Made by a program: the position numbers and the translations under genes. 64,000 bases of DNA from Geomonas ferrireducens (GTDB taxonomy: Bacteria > Desulfobacterota > Desulfuromonadia > Geobacterales > Geobacteraceae), in contig NZ_SSYA01000002.1 in the NCBI RefSeq assembly GCF_004917065.1, positions 411,897 through 475,896 on the forward strand, read 5' to 3'. The notes beneath the pieces were generated by a model. It was not told the DNA's origin. It searched no databases and saw only the letters and a program-made list of their open reading frames with translations. Shown here in pieces: positions 52,989 to 64,000 of this stretch (position 1 is the stretch's first letter; each line of letters begins with the position of its first letter).

Positions 52989-53434
52989 TCAGAAAGGCCA
53001 GAATCGGCGACGTAAAGGACATTCAGAAACTGTTGACCAACTTCGCGAGCCGCGGAGAGATGCTCTCTCGCTCGCTTTCCGAGCTATACGAGGCGCTGCG
53101 CGACTTCTACGTTTTCGAGGAGGACGGGCAACTGCTAGGTACCTCGGCGCTGCACATCGTCTGGGAAGACCTGGCAGAAGTGCGCTCCGTGGCGGTTGCC
53201 GAAAGCGTCGGACGCCGCGGCATCGGGAGCCAGGTGGTGGGCGCCTGCATCGACGAGGCGAGATCGCTCGGTTTGAAGCGCCTCTTCTGCCTCACCTACA
53301 AGCCCGATTTCTTCGCAAAGTTCGGCTTCAAGGTGGCCGACAAGTCCGAGCTCCCGCACAAGGTGTGGGGTGACTGCATCAAGTGCGTGAAGTTCCCGGA
53401 CTGCGACGAGATCGCCATGATACTGGAGCTTTGA
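52985..53434 (+). CDS. GNAT N-acetyltransferase, short N-acetylglutamate synthase type
   Basis: A 149-residue cytoplasmic enzyme. IRKARIGDVKDIQKLL starts the fold, VRSVAVAESVGRRGIGSQVVGACIDEARSLG holds the acetyl-CoA-binding Q/RxxGxG/A loop, and LPHKVWGDCIKCVKFPDCDEIAMIL is the tail typical of short ArgA-type proteins. If so it makes N-acetylglutamate for arginine synthesis; this is by family resemblance. It overlaps recN by four bases and pmbA by one. Confidence 0.8.
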   Translation: MIRKARIGDVKDIQKLLTNFASRGEMLSRSLSELYEALRDFYVFEEDGQLLGTSALHIVWEDLAEVRSVAVAESVGRRGIGSQVVGACIDEARSLGLKRLFCLTYKPDFFAKFGFKVADKSELPHKVWGDCIKCVKFPDCDEIAMILEL

Positions 53435-54774
53435 TGGAACTCACCCGGCATGCAGAGACGGTGGAGCGCCTGATCGGGGCGCGGCGCATCGACGGTTGGG
53501 AGATCGCGCTCTACGCCTCGCGGGATCTCGCCATCGAGGTGAAAGAGGGGAAGGTGGACGCCTTCCGCTGCGCCGAACCCTTCGGTGTGGCGGTCCGGCT
53601 CCTCGTCGGAGAGGGTCTCGGCTTCTCCTTCTCCACCACGATGGACCCCGCAGCACTCGAGCGGATGGTGGACGCGGCCCTGGTCGCCGCCCGCATGCAG
53701 AGCCCGGACTCGTGGTACACCCTTCCCGGACCCGCCGCATCCTACCCCGAACTCCCCTGGCTCTACGATCCCGCACTCCCGGCTCTTGACGAGGAGGTGA
53801 AGATCGGCCGCGCCCTCGAGCTCGAACGCCTGGTGCGCGCCTACGATCCGCGCGTGAAAAGGGTCAGAAAGTGCAGCTACGGCGAGTCGGTCTACCATAC
53901 CCTGGTCCGGAACTCGCACGGCCTGAATGCAACCACGATGGGGAGCTACAACAGTTGCAGCGTTTCCGCCGTGGCCGAGGCCGACGGTGATGCCCAGACC
54001 GGCTGGGATTTCGCCTTTGCCCCGAGCTTTGCCGCCATCGACCCGGAAAAGGTCGCCGCCGGTGCCGGCCGCAAGGCGACGGCGCTTCTGGGCGCACGCA
54101 GCATGCCCACCATGCGCTGCCAGGTCGTGCTCGACAACCGCGTGGCGGCCGACCTCCTCGACGTCCTCACCACCTCGTTTCTCGCCGAGAGCGTGCACAA
54201 GGGTAAGTCGCTCCTCGCCGGCAGGGTAGGTGAGCGCATCTTCTCCGAACTGGTCTCGGTGCGCGACAACGGGGTCCTCGAGGGAGGGGTGGGGAGTGCC
54301 CCCTGCGACGGCGAAGGGGTGCCGCAGCAGGATACGCCCCTCGTCACCGCAGGCGTGCTCCAGGGGTACCTCTACGACAGTTACTGGGCGAAGCGCCTTG
54401 GCGCTGCGTCCACCGGGAACGCGCAGCGCGGCACCATCAAGAGCCCCCCCCGGTTAGGCGCGAACAACCTTTTCATCGAGCCCGGAACTGCGGACGCAGG
54501 CGCGCTTGTCGGCGGCGTGGCCAAGGGTGTGTTCATCACGGACGTGATGGGGATACATACGGCAAACCCCATTACCGGCGACTTCTCGGTGGGGGCCTCA
54601 GGGTTCTATGTGGAAGATGGGGAATTGCGGTATCCGGTGAAGGGGCTCGCCCTGGCAGGAAACCTTTTGGAACTCTTCAGGAAGGTGGATATGGTCGGCA
54701 GCGACCTGCGCTTCTTCGGTTCAACCGGCGCGCCGTCGCTCAGGATTGCGGAACTGGACGTGAGCGGCACATAA
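53434..54774 (+). CDS. pmbA: TldD/PmbA-family protein, PmbA (TldE)
   Basis: A 446-residue cytoplasmic protein. PmbA/TldE forms a heterodimer with TldD to process peptides such as microcins and antitoxins. It lacks the HExxxH zinc site expected of the TldD partner, and GGVAKGVFITDVMGIHTANPITGDFSVGASGFYVEDGEL, together with LAGNLLELFRKV, is the conserved C-terminus. The start overlaps the preceding stop (TGATG) with GGAG upstream. tldD is not in the window. Confidence 0.92.
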   Translation: MELTRHAETVERLIGARRIDGWEIALYASRDLAIEVKEGKVDAFRCAEPFGVAVRLLVGEGLGFSFSTTMDPAALERMVDAALVAARMQSPDSWYTLPGPAASYPELPWLYDPALPALDEEVKIGRALELERLVRAYDPRVKRVRKCSYGESVYHTLVRNSHGLNATTMGSYNSCSVSAVAEADGDAQTGWDFAFAPSFAAIDPEKVAAGAGRKATALLGARSMPTMRCQVVLDNRVAADLLDVLTTSFLAESVHKGKSLLAGRVGERIFSELVSVRDNGVLEGGVGSAPCDGEGVPQQDTPLVTAGVLQGYLYDSYWAKRLGAASTGNAQRGTIKSPPRLGANNLFIEPGTADAGALVGGVAKGVFITDVMGIHTANPITGDFSVGASGFYVEDGELRYPVKGLALAGNLLELFRKVDMVGSDLRFFGSTGAPSLRIAELDVSGT

Positions 54775-54775
54775 G

Positions 54776-54799
54776 GCCGCACCCCCGAGAGGGTGCGGC
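54776..54799. terminator. Hairpin between pmbA and the ArsR gene
   Basis: GCCGCACCC pairs with GGGTGCGGC around CCGAGA. A poor T-run follows on either strand, so its strength as a terminator is uncertain. Confidence 0.5.
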
Positions 54800-54830
54800 A
54801 CAAAAGCCTGTTGCCGCCTAAATGCTTCTT

Positions 54831-55115
54831 TTACGGTTCGGCGTGCAGGATCTCGATCAGCCTGCGCACGAACGGGCTCACCACAGCGTAGTGCACCTCG
54901 ACCCCGTCGCGGGTCCCCTCGATGATCCCCTTGTTCTTCAAAAGCGCCAGGTGCTGCGACACGGTCGCCTGAGGCAATGCGAGGCACTCCCAGATGTGCT
55001 TCACGTTGCATTCCTGGGCGCAAAGCCCCGCAACTATTTTCAGGCGGATCGGGTGCCCGAGCACCTTCAGCATTTCCGCTTCTTTCCCGTAATCCTTCGT
55101 CTTGTCAAATGCCAA
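54831..55115 (-). CDS. ArsR-family transcriptional regulator
   Basis: A 94-residue DNA-binding repressor of the winged-helix type. VLGHPIRLKIVAGL starts the fold and LPQATVSQHLALLKNKGIIEGTRDGVEVHYAVV is the recognition helix and wing. Cysteines in LCAQECNVKHIWEC could bind a metal or metalloid. The start is a TTG at 55115, with GGAGG eight bases upstream. It has its own promoter and probably autoregulates. Confidence 0.88.
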   Translation of the reverse strand: MAFDKTKDYGKEAEMLKVLGHPIRLKIVAGLCAQECNVKHIWECLALPQATVSQHLALLKNKGIIEGTRDGVEVHYAVVSPFVRRLIEILHAEP

Positions 55116-55144
55116 GTTGGTATCCTCCGTCTGTGCTAGAAAAC

Positions 55145-55173
55145 AATCTATATATGCTAATTGGACTTGTCAA
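55145..55173 (-). promoter_or_regulatory. Promoter/operator of the ArsR gene
   Basis: On the minus strand TTGACA (55168-55173), 17 bases, TAGATT (55145-55150). The AT-rich stretch TATATGCTAATTGG between them is the likely operator. Confidence 0.45.
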
Positions 55174-55177
55174 CGAA

Positions 55178-56160
55178 TTACTTGCTGCCGCCTAGGTAGA
55201 TCTCCTCAGAGAAATGACAGGCGGCTTTTTGTCCCGGCACCTTCTCTTCGAGCTCGGGGCGCTTCCGGCTGCACACCTCCTGCGCGTACGGGCAGCGCGG
55301 GTGGAAGGGGCAGCCGCTCGGGGGCGACACCGGGGAGGGGAGCTCCCCCTTGGCGATCACGTGCTTTCTGCGCCTGTTCGGATCGATGCTCGGGATGGCG
55401 GAGAGCAACGTCTCGGTGTAAGGGTGCAGGGGGCGCGAGAGCACCGCGTCGCGGCTTCCGGTTTCCACGATCCTACCTAAGTACATCACCGCCACCCGGT
55501 CGCTCATGTGCCGAAGCACCGAGAGGTCGTGGGTGATGAAGAGGAAGGAGAGCCCGAGGTCCTTTTTCACCTCCTGGAGCAGGTTGATGATCTGCGCCTG
55601 GATCGAGAGGTCGAGCGCGGAAACCGGTTCGTCCGCGATCACGAGCTTGGGGGCGACGGCGAGGGCGCGGGCGATCCCGATCCTCTGGCGCTGCCCGCCG
55701 GAAAACTCGTGGGGAAAGCGCATCATCTGTTCGGGAGAAAGCCCCACCCGTTGTAAAAGCTCCGCGACCCGTTCGCGCCGCTCGGACGCGTTACCGATGC
55801 CGTGGATCGCGAGCGGCTCCCCGACGATCTCGGCGACCCGCATGCGTGGGTTCAGCGAGGAGAAGGGGTCCTGGAAGACCATCTGCACCTCGCTGCGGTA
55901 CCGGGTGAGCTCCTCCTTCGACATTGCGGCGAGCTCGCGACCCAGGTAGCGGATGCTCCCGGAGGTCGGCGCGGTGAGCCCCGTCAGCAGCCTCGCCATG
56001 GTCGATTTGCCGCAGCCGGACTCGCCGGCAAGACCCAGGGTCTCCCCCGGGTAGAGCTCCAGGTCCACCCCTGCGACGGCGGTGAGCGTCCTTTTCGGGG
56101 CGAACATCCCTCCGCGTACCGGGAACTCTTTCACAAGGTTTTCGGCGGTCAGTATGGGGG

Positions 56161-56164
<4 letters not shown>
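55178..56164 (-). CDS. Dipeptide/oligopeptide ABC transporter ATP-binding protein (DppF-type)
   Basis: A 328-residue cytoplasmic ATPase that would power peptide import. The start is a GTG at 56164 overlapping the previous stop (GTGA). Walker [10 protein letters not shown], signature [15 protein letters not shown], Walker [13 protein letters not shown] and the C-terminal oligopeptide extension with [14 protein letters not shown] (four Cys) define the family. It pairs with the DppD-type gene; no permease or binding protein is adjacent. Confidence 0.9.
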
Positions 56165-57123
<959 letters not shown>

Positions 57124-57214
57124 GGGGCTCTCCGGGTCATTTGGGGTACAAAAATGGCGCGAACCGGCTCTGCGGGCCGCGCTGCGAAAAGTTTACCTTA
57201 TACCATTATCCGGA

Positions 57215-59329
57215 TTACTGGGCAATACAGGAGTGCGGCGCGTTGCTACTTGATTTCTGCGAGGCCGGCACCACGTGCAGACCCTGTTGCTCCTCGCGGT
57301 GCGGCAGGAAGTTCGGCGTCTTCAACAGCTTGATGAAGATGGGCACGAGCTCGGGGTCGAACTGGGTTCCGGCGTTCTCGGCGAGCTCCTGTATGGCTAC
57401 CTCGAGCTTCAGTGCCGTTCGGTAGGGGCGGTCCGAGGTCATGGCGTCGAAGCTGTCGGCGATGGCGAGGATTCTTGACTCTAGGAGCAGCTCCTGGCCG
57501 GTGAGGCGGTTTGGGTACCCTTTGCCGTCGTAGCGCTCGTGGTGCTGCCCGATGCAAAGGCGGACGTCGTGTAAGAACTCGATCGGCTCCAGGATCTTCA
57601 TCCCTATGCTCGGGTGCTGCTGCAACTCCGCGACGTCCTCGCTGGTGAGGGCATCCTCCTTGTGCAAAAGCGAGAGGTCGATGCCGATCTTGCCGATGTC
57701 GTGCAGGATCGCGGCGCGCTCGATCACCTTGAGGCGGTTGGCCGGGAGCTCGAGCTTGCGGGCGAGCGCCAAGGAGAAGCGGGTGACGCGCTCGGAGTGC
57801 CCCCTGGTGTAGCTGTCGGAGGCCTCGATGGCGGAGACGAGCGCCTGGATCGTGTTCAGGTAGGTTTTTTGCTGCTCGTCGTAGAGCATCGCGTTCTTCA
57901 TGGCGATGGAGGCCTGGGCGGCTATGGTGGAGAGGAGCTCCAGCTCCTCGTGGTTGTAGACCGTGTTGTTCAGCTTGTTGACTACGGTGAGGGTGCCGAT
58001 GATCTCGTCCTTCACCATGAGCGGCGCGCAGATCAGGGTCTTTCTCTCGAAGCCGAGCGGGCTCACCCGGTCGAACTCAGGCGTCAGGGCGATGTCGGTG
58101 ATGAGCAGCGGCTTGCTGTTCTGGATCACCCAGCTGGAAACGCTGGAGGGTTTCATCGGGACGCGCAGGTATTGCGAGTTCGGGTCGCGGTAACCGATCA
58201 GGTTGGTGATGCGCAGTTCACCGTGCTCGGCGTCGTACAGCACGATGTAGCCGACCTGGGCCTGGAGCGTGTCCATGGTGGTCTTCACCACGAGCTGGTA
58301 GAGGTCCTCGACTTCGATGGTGGAATTGATGGCGAGACCTAAGCGGTTCAGGGTGGAGAGCTTGGCGACCGCCTTCTCGAGGTTGGTGTTCTTGTCCTCG
58401 AGCTCCCCGGCGAGGTCGGCGATCTTGTAGTTCGCCTCCTCGATCTCCTCGATGCGCTCCTCGAGGGTGATGTTCAGGTTTTCGATCTCGCGGATCTGTT
58501 CCTCGAGCCTGCCGTTCATCTGGTGCGTCTCTCGGTGGTGTTCCAGCTTCTCCTGGGCACGGGCGAGTTCCCTCTCATGGTTTACCGTCGCCTCCATGAG
58601 GTTCGCAATGGTGCCGACCATGTGGTTGAAGCTGTTGCCGAGGGTGTACATCTCGTGGCTCGAGGTGAGGCTGATCTCCTGGTCGAACTCGCCGTGCTCC
58701 ACCTTCTCCATGGACCGGACCAGCTTGCGTATCGGGCGCTCCACGTAGATGACGAGGAATACGAATATGGTTGCCACGGTAAGGAGCACCAGCATGATCG
58801 CGGAGACCACGGCTATGTTGCGCTCCCGGGTGATGAACCCGTTCATGTAGCCCAGCGACAGCTTGATCTCGAGCAGACCGAGCGTCTCCTTGCTTGCCGG
58901 GTGGCATTTATAACACTGGGGGGCGTTGAAGATGCGCGCGTAGGAGAGGAAGACCCCGTCCTCGGGGAGTACCGAGAGGTTTCTGGTCGGTAGTTGCTGC
59001 CGGCCGAGCTCGGGGAGCGTGCTGCCGATCTCCTCGCGGTCGGCGGAGTTGAGGATCTTCCCCGACTCGTTGACGATCCTGATGGAGTTCACGAACTCGC
59101 GGGACTTGATCCGCGCGAAGATGGCGGCGACCTCGTCGGAACGGCCGGAGAGCATGGCGTTGGCAACGGAACTCTTTATCGTCTCAATGAGTACCGAGGT
59201 GTTGCGGTTCGCAATCTCGTGCAGCATTTCCTTCTGCTGCCGGTAGTTCTGATAGGCCACCGTAGAGATAATGACCACAAGTATGACAGTGATCAGGGCC
59301 AGTATCTTGATTTTAAGGGAGTTGCACAT
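57215..59329 (-). CDS. HD-GYP c-di-GMP phosphodiesterase with periplasmic haem motif, HAMP and GAF
   Basis: A 704-residue inner-membrane signalling protein. TM1 is about 7-27, a periplasmic sensor domain follows with CYKCH at 139-143 (c-type haem motif), then TM2 (about 170-192), HAMP (193-245), a long coiled coil (250-330), GAF (about 340-490) and HD-GYP (500-690). The catalytic pair is His543-Asp544 in HDIGKIGI and the GYP is 604-606 in HHERYDGKGYP. It probably breaks down c-di-GMP in response to redox or ligand state of a haem; that sensing is inference. Confidence 0.9.
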   Translation of the reverse strand: MCNSLKIKILALITVILVVIISTVAYQNYRQQKEMLHEIANRNTSVLIETIKSSVANAMLSGRSDEVAAIFARIKSREFVNSIRIVNESGKILNSADREEIGSTLPELGRQQLPTRNLSVLPEDGVFLSYARIFNAPQCYKCHPASKETLGLLEIKLSLGYMNGFITRERNIAVVSAIMLVLLTVATIFVFLVIYVERPIRKLVRSMEKVEHGEFDQEISLTSSHEMYTLGNSFNHMVGTIANLMEATVNHERELARAQEKLEHHRETHQMNGRLEEQIREIENLNITLEERIEEIEEANYKIADLAGELEDKNTNLEKAVAKLSTLNRLGLAINSTIEVEDLYQLVVKTTMDTLQAQVGYIVLYDAEHGELRITNLIGYRDPNSQYLRVPMKPSSVSSWVIQNSKPLLITDIALTPEFDRVSPLGFERKTLICAPLMVKDEIIGTLTVVNKLNNTVYNHEELELLSTIAAQASIAMKNAMLYDEQQKTYLNTIQALVSAIEASDSYTRGHSERVTRFSLALARKLELPANRLKVIERAAILHDIGKIGIDLSLLHKEDALTSEDVAELQQHPSIGMKILEPIEFLHDVRLCIGQHHERYDGKGYPNRLTGQELLLESRILAIADSFDAMTSDRPYRTALKLEVAIQELAENAGTQFDPELVPIFIKLLKTPNFLPHREEQQGLHVVPASQKSSSNAPHSCIAQ

Positions 59330-59677
59330 ACGGTTCCGTACTTATAGGTGTGCGGCAAATCACGCAAAAACGCTAGGCCACACAGCGATATAGCCTTTTT
59401 TTCAACTTCTGGCAACAGTTTATTTAGTATAGGCGGCGCCGCGACGACGGCCCCAAACCGATTGAGTTCGGCACCTTAGCGCGAGATGGGGGAGGGGACC
59501 CCTCCCTGCCGCGACGGTGTCGTCATACATTTAATGAGAATGACAGCAAAACGCTTGCCAATTACGCCCCCTGCGACCAAGCATTAGAACGACAAAATTA
59601 TTGACTTTGTCGGCTGTTCCATGGTTTATATCTAGGGCTTTTCAGGCTCGCGCCAAACCCATGTGTAAACGGAATTG
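59330..59677. other. 348-base intergenic region
   Basis: Lies between divergent genes. It holds a GGGAGGGG/CCCCTCCC palindrome near 59489-59509 and a weak promoter-like pair at 59601. I see no gene, tRNA or known riboswitch in it. Confidence 0.5.
59601..59630 (+). promoter_or_regulatory. Possible promoter for the SpoIID-like gene
   Basis: TTGACT (59601-59606), 18 bases and TTTATA (59625-59630), about 50 bases before the start. The -10 is a poor match. Confidence 0.3.
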
Positions 59678-60787
59678 ATGAGTTTCTTCAGGACGTTGAT
59701 CATAGTTGTCATCTGCCTCGCCGCCGGAGCGAGTGCCGCCGCGACGAGACCCGAGATGGTTCGGGTCGCTCTCTTGAGAGGGGCGGAAACGGTCCGCATC
59801 GACGGCGACGGCGTGCTCCTTACCGACGGCAGCGGCGAGCCGCTCCGGGTCGATATGCCCCTTGAGGTGAAGAGGTCGGGAAGTGCGGTAACCGTGAACG
59901 GCAGGACCGTGAACCGGCTGGTCGCCTCGGCTTTTTCCCGCGTCACCGTGAACGGCAAAGGGTACCGTGCCCTCATCGAGGTCACCCCGGGAGACAAGGG
60001 GCTCCTCGTCGTGAACGAGCTGCCGCTCGAGGAATACCTGATCGGGCTCATCAACTGCGAGATCAGCTCCGCCTGGCCCATCGAGGCGATCAAGGCGCAG
60101 GCGGTCATCGCTCGTTCCTACGCCATGTACCAGATCCAGGCCCGCCGAGGCGCCGCGTACCAGCTCGAGTCGAGCGTGATGGACCAGGTCTACGACGGCG
60201 CCGATGCCGAGGACGGCCGCGCCGCCTACGGGGTGCGCGAGACTGCCGGCCAGGTCCTGACCTATGACGGCAAGATCATCCAGGCCTTCTACCATTCCAA
60301 CTGCGCCGGGCACACCGAGTCCTCCCGCAACGTCTGGGGACTCTCCATCCCGTACCTCCAGGGCGTCCCCTGCCGCTACTGCAGCGAGTCCAACCCCATC
60401 AAGTGGGATGTGAACCTCACCATGCGCAAGGTGGAGAGCGCGCTCAGGTCGGCCGGGTATCCGGTCTCCGGGCTCAAAGAGCTCCGTGTGCGCGGGCGCA
60501 ACCAAAGCGGCAGAGTGCAGGACGTGGTTGCCGAGTGTGCCCGCGGGTCGGTCACCGTTCCGGGCGTCGCCTTCAGAAAGGCGCTAGGCTACGGCGTCGT
60601 TAAGAGCACCAACTTCGAACTGCGCATGAAAGGTGACGGGCTCCAGGTGGCCGGCACCGGCTCCGGGCACGGGGTCGGCCTTTGTCAGTGGGGCGCCAAG
60701 GGGCGCGCCAACGAGGGGTTCGCCTACCGGGAGATCCTGACCTACTACTACCCCGGGGTGAAGCTTGCCGAGGGGTACGGTCGATAA
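59678..60787 (+). CDS. SpoIID/LytB-domain exported protein
   Basis: A 369-residue protein with an N-terminal hydrophobic signal ([18 protein letters not shown]) and the SpoIID core: [63 protein letters not shown] and [22 protein letters not shown]. SpoIID members are lytic transglycosylase-like and cleave peptidoglycan in spore formers; here the organism is not a spore former as far as can be seen, so a role in cell-wall remodelling is inferred. queA starts two bases after its stop. Confidence 0.88.
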   Translation: MSFFRTLIIVVICLAAGASAAATRPEMVRVALLRGAETVRIDGDGVLLTDGSGEPLRVDMPLEVKRSGSAVTVNGRTVNRLVASAFSRVTVNGKGYRALIEVTPGDKGLLVVNELPLEEYLIGLINCEISSAWPIEAIKAQAVIARSYAMYQIQARRGAAYQLESSVMDQVYDGADAEDGRAAYGVRETAGQVLTYDGKIIQAFYHSNCAGHTESSRNVWGLSIPYLQGVPCRYCSESNPIKWDVNLTMRKVESALRSAGYPVSGLKELRVRGRNQSGRVQDVVAECARGSVTVPGVAFRKALGYGVVKSTNFELRMKGDGLQVAGTGSGHGVGLCQWGAKGRANEGFAYREILTYYYPGVKLAEGYGR

Positions 60788-60788
60788 C

Positions 60789-61814
60789 ATGCGTCTTTCC
60801 GATTTCGACTACGAACTCCCGCCGGAGCTGATCGCGCAGCACCCGGCAAGCCGCAGGGACGCCTCGAGGCTTTTGACCCTGGATCGCGCAAGCGGGGCGG
60901 TCGCCGAGACCACCATCGCCTCCATCGCCGGAGAGTTCCGGGCGGGCGACCTGCTGATTTTGAACGACACCCGCGTGATCCCGGCACGGCTCAAAGGGCA
61001 GAAGGAGACTGGCGGCGCGGTCGAGGTTTTCCTGGTGCGCCGTCTCCCCGGCGCGGCCGAGATCTGGAGCTGCCTCATCAAGGCCTCCCGCTCCCCCGGC
61101 AAGGGGACCCGGATCCTCCTTCCCGGCGGCGTCAACGCGACCGTGGTGTCGCGCGAGGACGGGGAGTGGCAGGTCCTCTTCGAGGGGGCGGCCGACTTCA
61201 TGAGCTGGGTGGAGGGGGCCGGGAGCATGCCGCTTCCACCTTACATCAAGCGGCAGCCCGAGGGGGAGGACCTGGAGCGTTACCAGACCGTGTTCGCCCG
61301 CGAGAAGGGGGCCGTCGCCGCCCCGACCGCCGGGCTGCACTTCACTCCGGAGCTTCTGGACGAGATACGGAGCCGGGGCGTTCAGATCGCGCCGCTCACC
61401 CTGCATGTGGGGCTTGGGACCTTCATGCCGGTGCGGGTGGAGGAACTCTCCGAGCACACCATGCACCGGGAGAGGTATCGGATCCCCGAGGAGACCGCCG
61501 CCGCCATCCGCAGGACCAAGGAGGCGGGGGGGAGGGTGATCGCCCTCGGAACCACGTCGCTGCGGGCTTTGGAGCATGCCGCGTCCTCCGGGGAACTCGT
61601 GGCCGGGGAGCGCGAGGCGGACATCTTCATCCTTCCCGGGTACCGCTTCCGGGTGGTCGACGCACTGATAACTAATTTTCATCTCCCCAAATCGACACTA
61701 TTTATGTTAGTGTGCGCATTCGCCGGGAAGGAGACCATGCTGCACGCCTACGGCGAGGCGGTGAAGCGGCGTTTCAGGTTCTTCAGCTACGGCGACGCGA
61801 TGTTCATCTCCTGA
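60789..61814 (+). CDS. queA: tRNA preQ1(34) S-adenosylmethionine ribosyltransferase-isomerase QueA
   Basis: A 341-residue cytoplasmic enzyme that adds the ribosyl part of SAM to preQ1 in tRNA, giving epoxyqueuosine. The opening [20 protein letters not shown] is typical. [18 protein letters not shown] and [17 protein letters not shown] are family motifs, and [14 protein letters not shown] is near the SAM site. It follows the SpoIID-like gene by two bases and is separated from tgt by a palindromic repeat. Confidence 0.96.
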   Translation: MRLSDFDYELPPELIAQHPASRRDASRLLTLDRASGAVAETTIASIAGEFRAGDLLILNDTRVIPARLKGQKETGGAVEVFLVRRLPGAAEIWSCLIKASRSPGKGTRILLPGGVNATVVSREDGEWQVLFEGAADFMSWVEGAGSMPLPPYIKRQPEGEDLERYQTVFAREKGAVAAPTAGLHFTPELLDEIRSRGVQIAPLTLHVGLGTFMPVRVEELSEHTMHRERYRIPEETAAAIRRTKEAGGRVIALGTTSLRALEHAASSGELVAGEREADIFILPGYRFRVVDALITNFHLPKSTLFMLVCAFAGKETMLHAYGEAVKRRFRFFSYGDAMFIS

Positions 61815-61907
61815 TGCCGGAGGGGGAGGGTGTGACGCCCCCGAAATGGAAGCGGGTGACACCGCGGACGCAGGGCGATTGCACGGAAAAGAGACGTGGG
61901 GCCTGGG

Positions 61908-61993
61908 CTCCCCCCTTTGCGCAGGGGGGCGGGGGGGATTTGCCTCTGCCAACCCCGGCTAAATCCCCCTAAATCCCCCTTCGCAAAGGGGGA
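61908..61993. repeat. Palindromic repeat between queA and tgt
   Basis: Contains CCCCCTTCGCAAAGGGGG (61975-61992), identical to 4989-5006, plus a second, less regular CCCCCTTTGCGCAGGGGGG hairpin at 61912. AAATCCCCCT occurs twice just before. It lies within 50 bases of the tgt start and could form a strong hairpin in the mRNA. Confidence 0.75.
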
Positions 61994-62028
61994 CTTAAAA
62001 ACCGAGACGGTTTCACAGAATTTAATGA

Positions 62029-63165
<1,137 letters not shown>

Positions 63166-63197
63166 AAGAGTAAGAAAACAATCCAGGAGGTAACTAA

Positions 63198-63521
63198 ATG
63201 TTAGGTTTGGCGTTTGCGATGGCTGCTCCCCCCCAGGGTGCTGCTGCGGGCGGAGGTATGATGGCCCAGTTCCAGGGGGTGATCCCGCTGGTATTCATGT
63301 TCGCCATCTTCTACTTCCTGCTCATCAGGCCGCAGCAGAAAAAGGCCAAGGAGCACAGGGCGCTTTTGGACGCGCTCAAGAAAGGCGATCAGGTCGTAAC
63401 TGCCGGCGGCATGCACGGCAAGGTGACCGCACTGGACGACCAGGTGGTGACCCTCGAGATCGCTCCCGGCGTCAACGTCAGGATCAACAAGGGGTATATT
63501 GCGTCTGTGAAGCAGGACTAA
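63198..63521 (+). CDS. yajC: Preprotein translocase subunit YajC
   Basis: A 107-residue bitopic membrane protein: an N-terminal hydrophobic helix (VIPLVFMFAIFYFLLIRPQQKK) and a basic cytoplasmic tail with GDQVVTAGGMHGKVTALDDQVVTLEIA. It associates with SecDF. AGGAGG precedes the ATG. The secD start follows after 36 bases. Confidence 0.95.
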   Translation: MLGLAFAMAAPPQGAAAGGGMMAQFQGVIPLVFMFAIFYFLLIRPQQKKAKEHRALLDALKKGDQVVTAGGMHGKVTALDDQVVTLEIAPGVNVRINKGYIASVKQD

Positions 63522-63557
63522 TGCATTGATCCAATTTTTCCGAAAGGAGCTTTTCCC

Positions 63558-64000
63558 ATGAAGGGTTATACCTGGCGCATTTCTCTCATCCTTATTTTCA
63601 TCATCGCCTCGTGCGTCTACCTGACGCCGACGCTGGTCGACACGCTCCCCACGTGGTGGAGCGGTCTGCTCCCCAAGGACAAGATCCACTTAGGTCTTGA
63701 CCTGCAGGGGGGTACCCACCTCGTCATGGAGGTTGAGACCCAGAAGGCCGTCGAAGGCTCCCTCGAGCTGATCGCAACCGACCTTGAGGACTCTCTCAAC
63801 TCCCAGAACCTCCGCTTCAAGAGGGTGGCCCGTCTTGGCGGCGACAAGGTGCAGCTCACCCTTTACGACCGCGGTTCCGCCGACAAGGTGCAGGCCATGG
63901 TCAAGAAGAAGTACCCCGACCTCGAAGCCCTTCCGGTGTTCGACGAGGGTGGCTTCGTCAACATGCAGCTGCGCATCAACGAGAAGGAAGCCCAGGTCAG
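63558..64000 (+). CDS. secD: Protein translocase subunit SecD, 5' part
   Basis: The first 147 codons of an inner-membrane translocase partner that uses the proton-motive force. One TM helix (ISLILIFIIASCVYLTP) and the start of the first periplasmic domain with IHLGLDLQGGTHLVMEVE are seen; the remaining five TM helices lie beyond the window. AGGAG is eight bases before the ATG. Confidence 0.95.
   Translation, partial: MKGYTWRISLILIFIIASCVYLTPTLVDTLPTWWSGLLPKDKIHLGLDLQGGTHLVMEVETQKAVEGSLELIATDLEDSLNSQNLRFKRVARLGGDKVQLTLYDRGSADKVQAMVKKKYPDLEALPVFDEGGFVNMQLRINEKEAQV

Overview
The window reads as chromosomal DNA of a high-GC deltaproteobacterium of the Geobacter group (Citrifermentans/Geomonas-like). 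Evidence for this is an ammonia-forming cytochrome c nitrite reductase, other c-type cytochrome motifs (one built into a signalling protein), c-di-GMP enzymes, and the orders mreC-mreD-mrdA-rodA and queA-tgt-yajC-secD. It is mostly housekeeping DNA. I see no rRNA, tRNA, CRISPR array, prophage or insertion sequence. The assignment to genus is inference from gene content and protein style, not from a search.

Layout. 1-7 kb: 3' part of nrfA, then a minus-strand run with an SDR protein, a 998-residue protease/beta-propeller/Omp85-barrel protein and a MuiA-like DUF4139 protein. 7-13.4 kb: an unrecognised protein, an SLC13-type carrier, an Rrf2 regulator, a PfkB kinase, and DMT and MFS transporters. 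13.4-19 kb: a monohaem cytochrome c, a MocR regulator divergent from a small flavin-type oxidase-like protein, a CHASE3-GAF-GGDEF cyclase, a cysteine hydrolase and a haloacid dehalogenase. 19-30.3 kb: two very large SNF2 helicases on opposite strands enclose aguA-aguB (agmatine to putrescine) and nudC. Eleven tandem 20-bp repeats lie between nudC and the second helicase. 30.3-32.6 kb: an RsbW-like kinase, an unknown protein, sfsA and a PhnA-like zinc protein.

32.6-39.7 kb: rfbA and a cupin epimerase lead into the cell-elongation cluster mreC-mreD-mrdA-rodA, followed by a DUF3524 glycosyltransferase (tRNA-queuosine mannosyltransferase family). 39.7-45.4 kb: a 50-residue zinc ribbon, an AT-rich gap, AmrS radical SAM enzyme overlapping a histidine kinase, plsC, rnhA, an HNH nuclease, a HAD phosphatase and a TPR protein. 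45.4-54.8 kb: pfkA, rarA and glgP on the minus strand; nadK-recN-GNAT-pmbA as an overlapping plus-strand operon. 54.8-59.3 kb: an ArsR regulator, a dipeptide-type ABC ATPase pair without permeases, and an HD-GYP protein with a periplasmic haem motif. 59.7-64 kb: a SpoIID-like protein, queA, tgt, yajC and the 5' end of secD.

Themes linking the genes are envelope growth (mre/mrd/rod, plsC, SpoIID, Sec), c-di-GMP synthesis and breakdown sensed from the periplasm, queuosine synthesis (queA, tgt) with a possible sugar-capping enzyme in the same window, DNA repair (recN, rarA, SNF2 pair, rnhA) and glycogen/glycolysis (glgP, pfkA). The items most worth a second look are the 20-bp repeat array with its SNF2 neighbours, the three-module outer-membrane protein, the haem-sensing HD-GYP protein, and the DUF3524/queuosine link.
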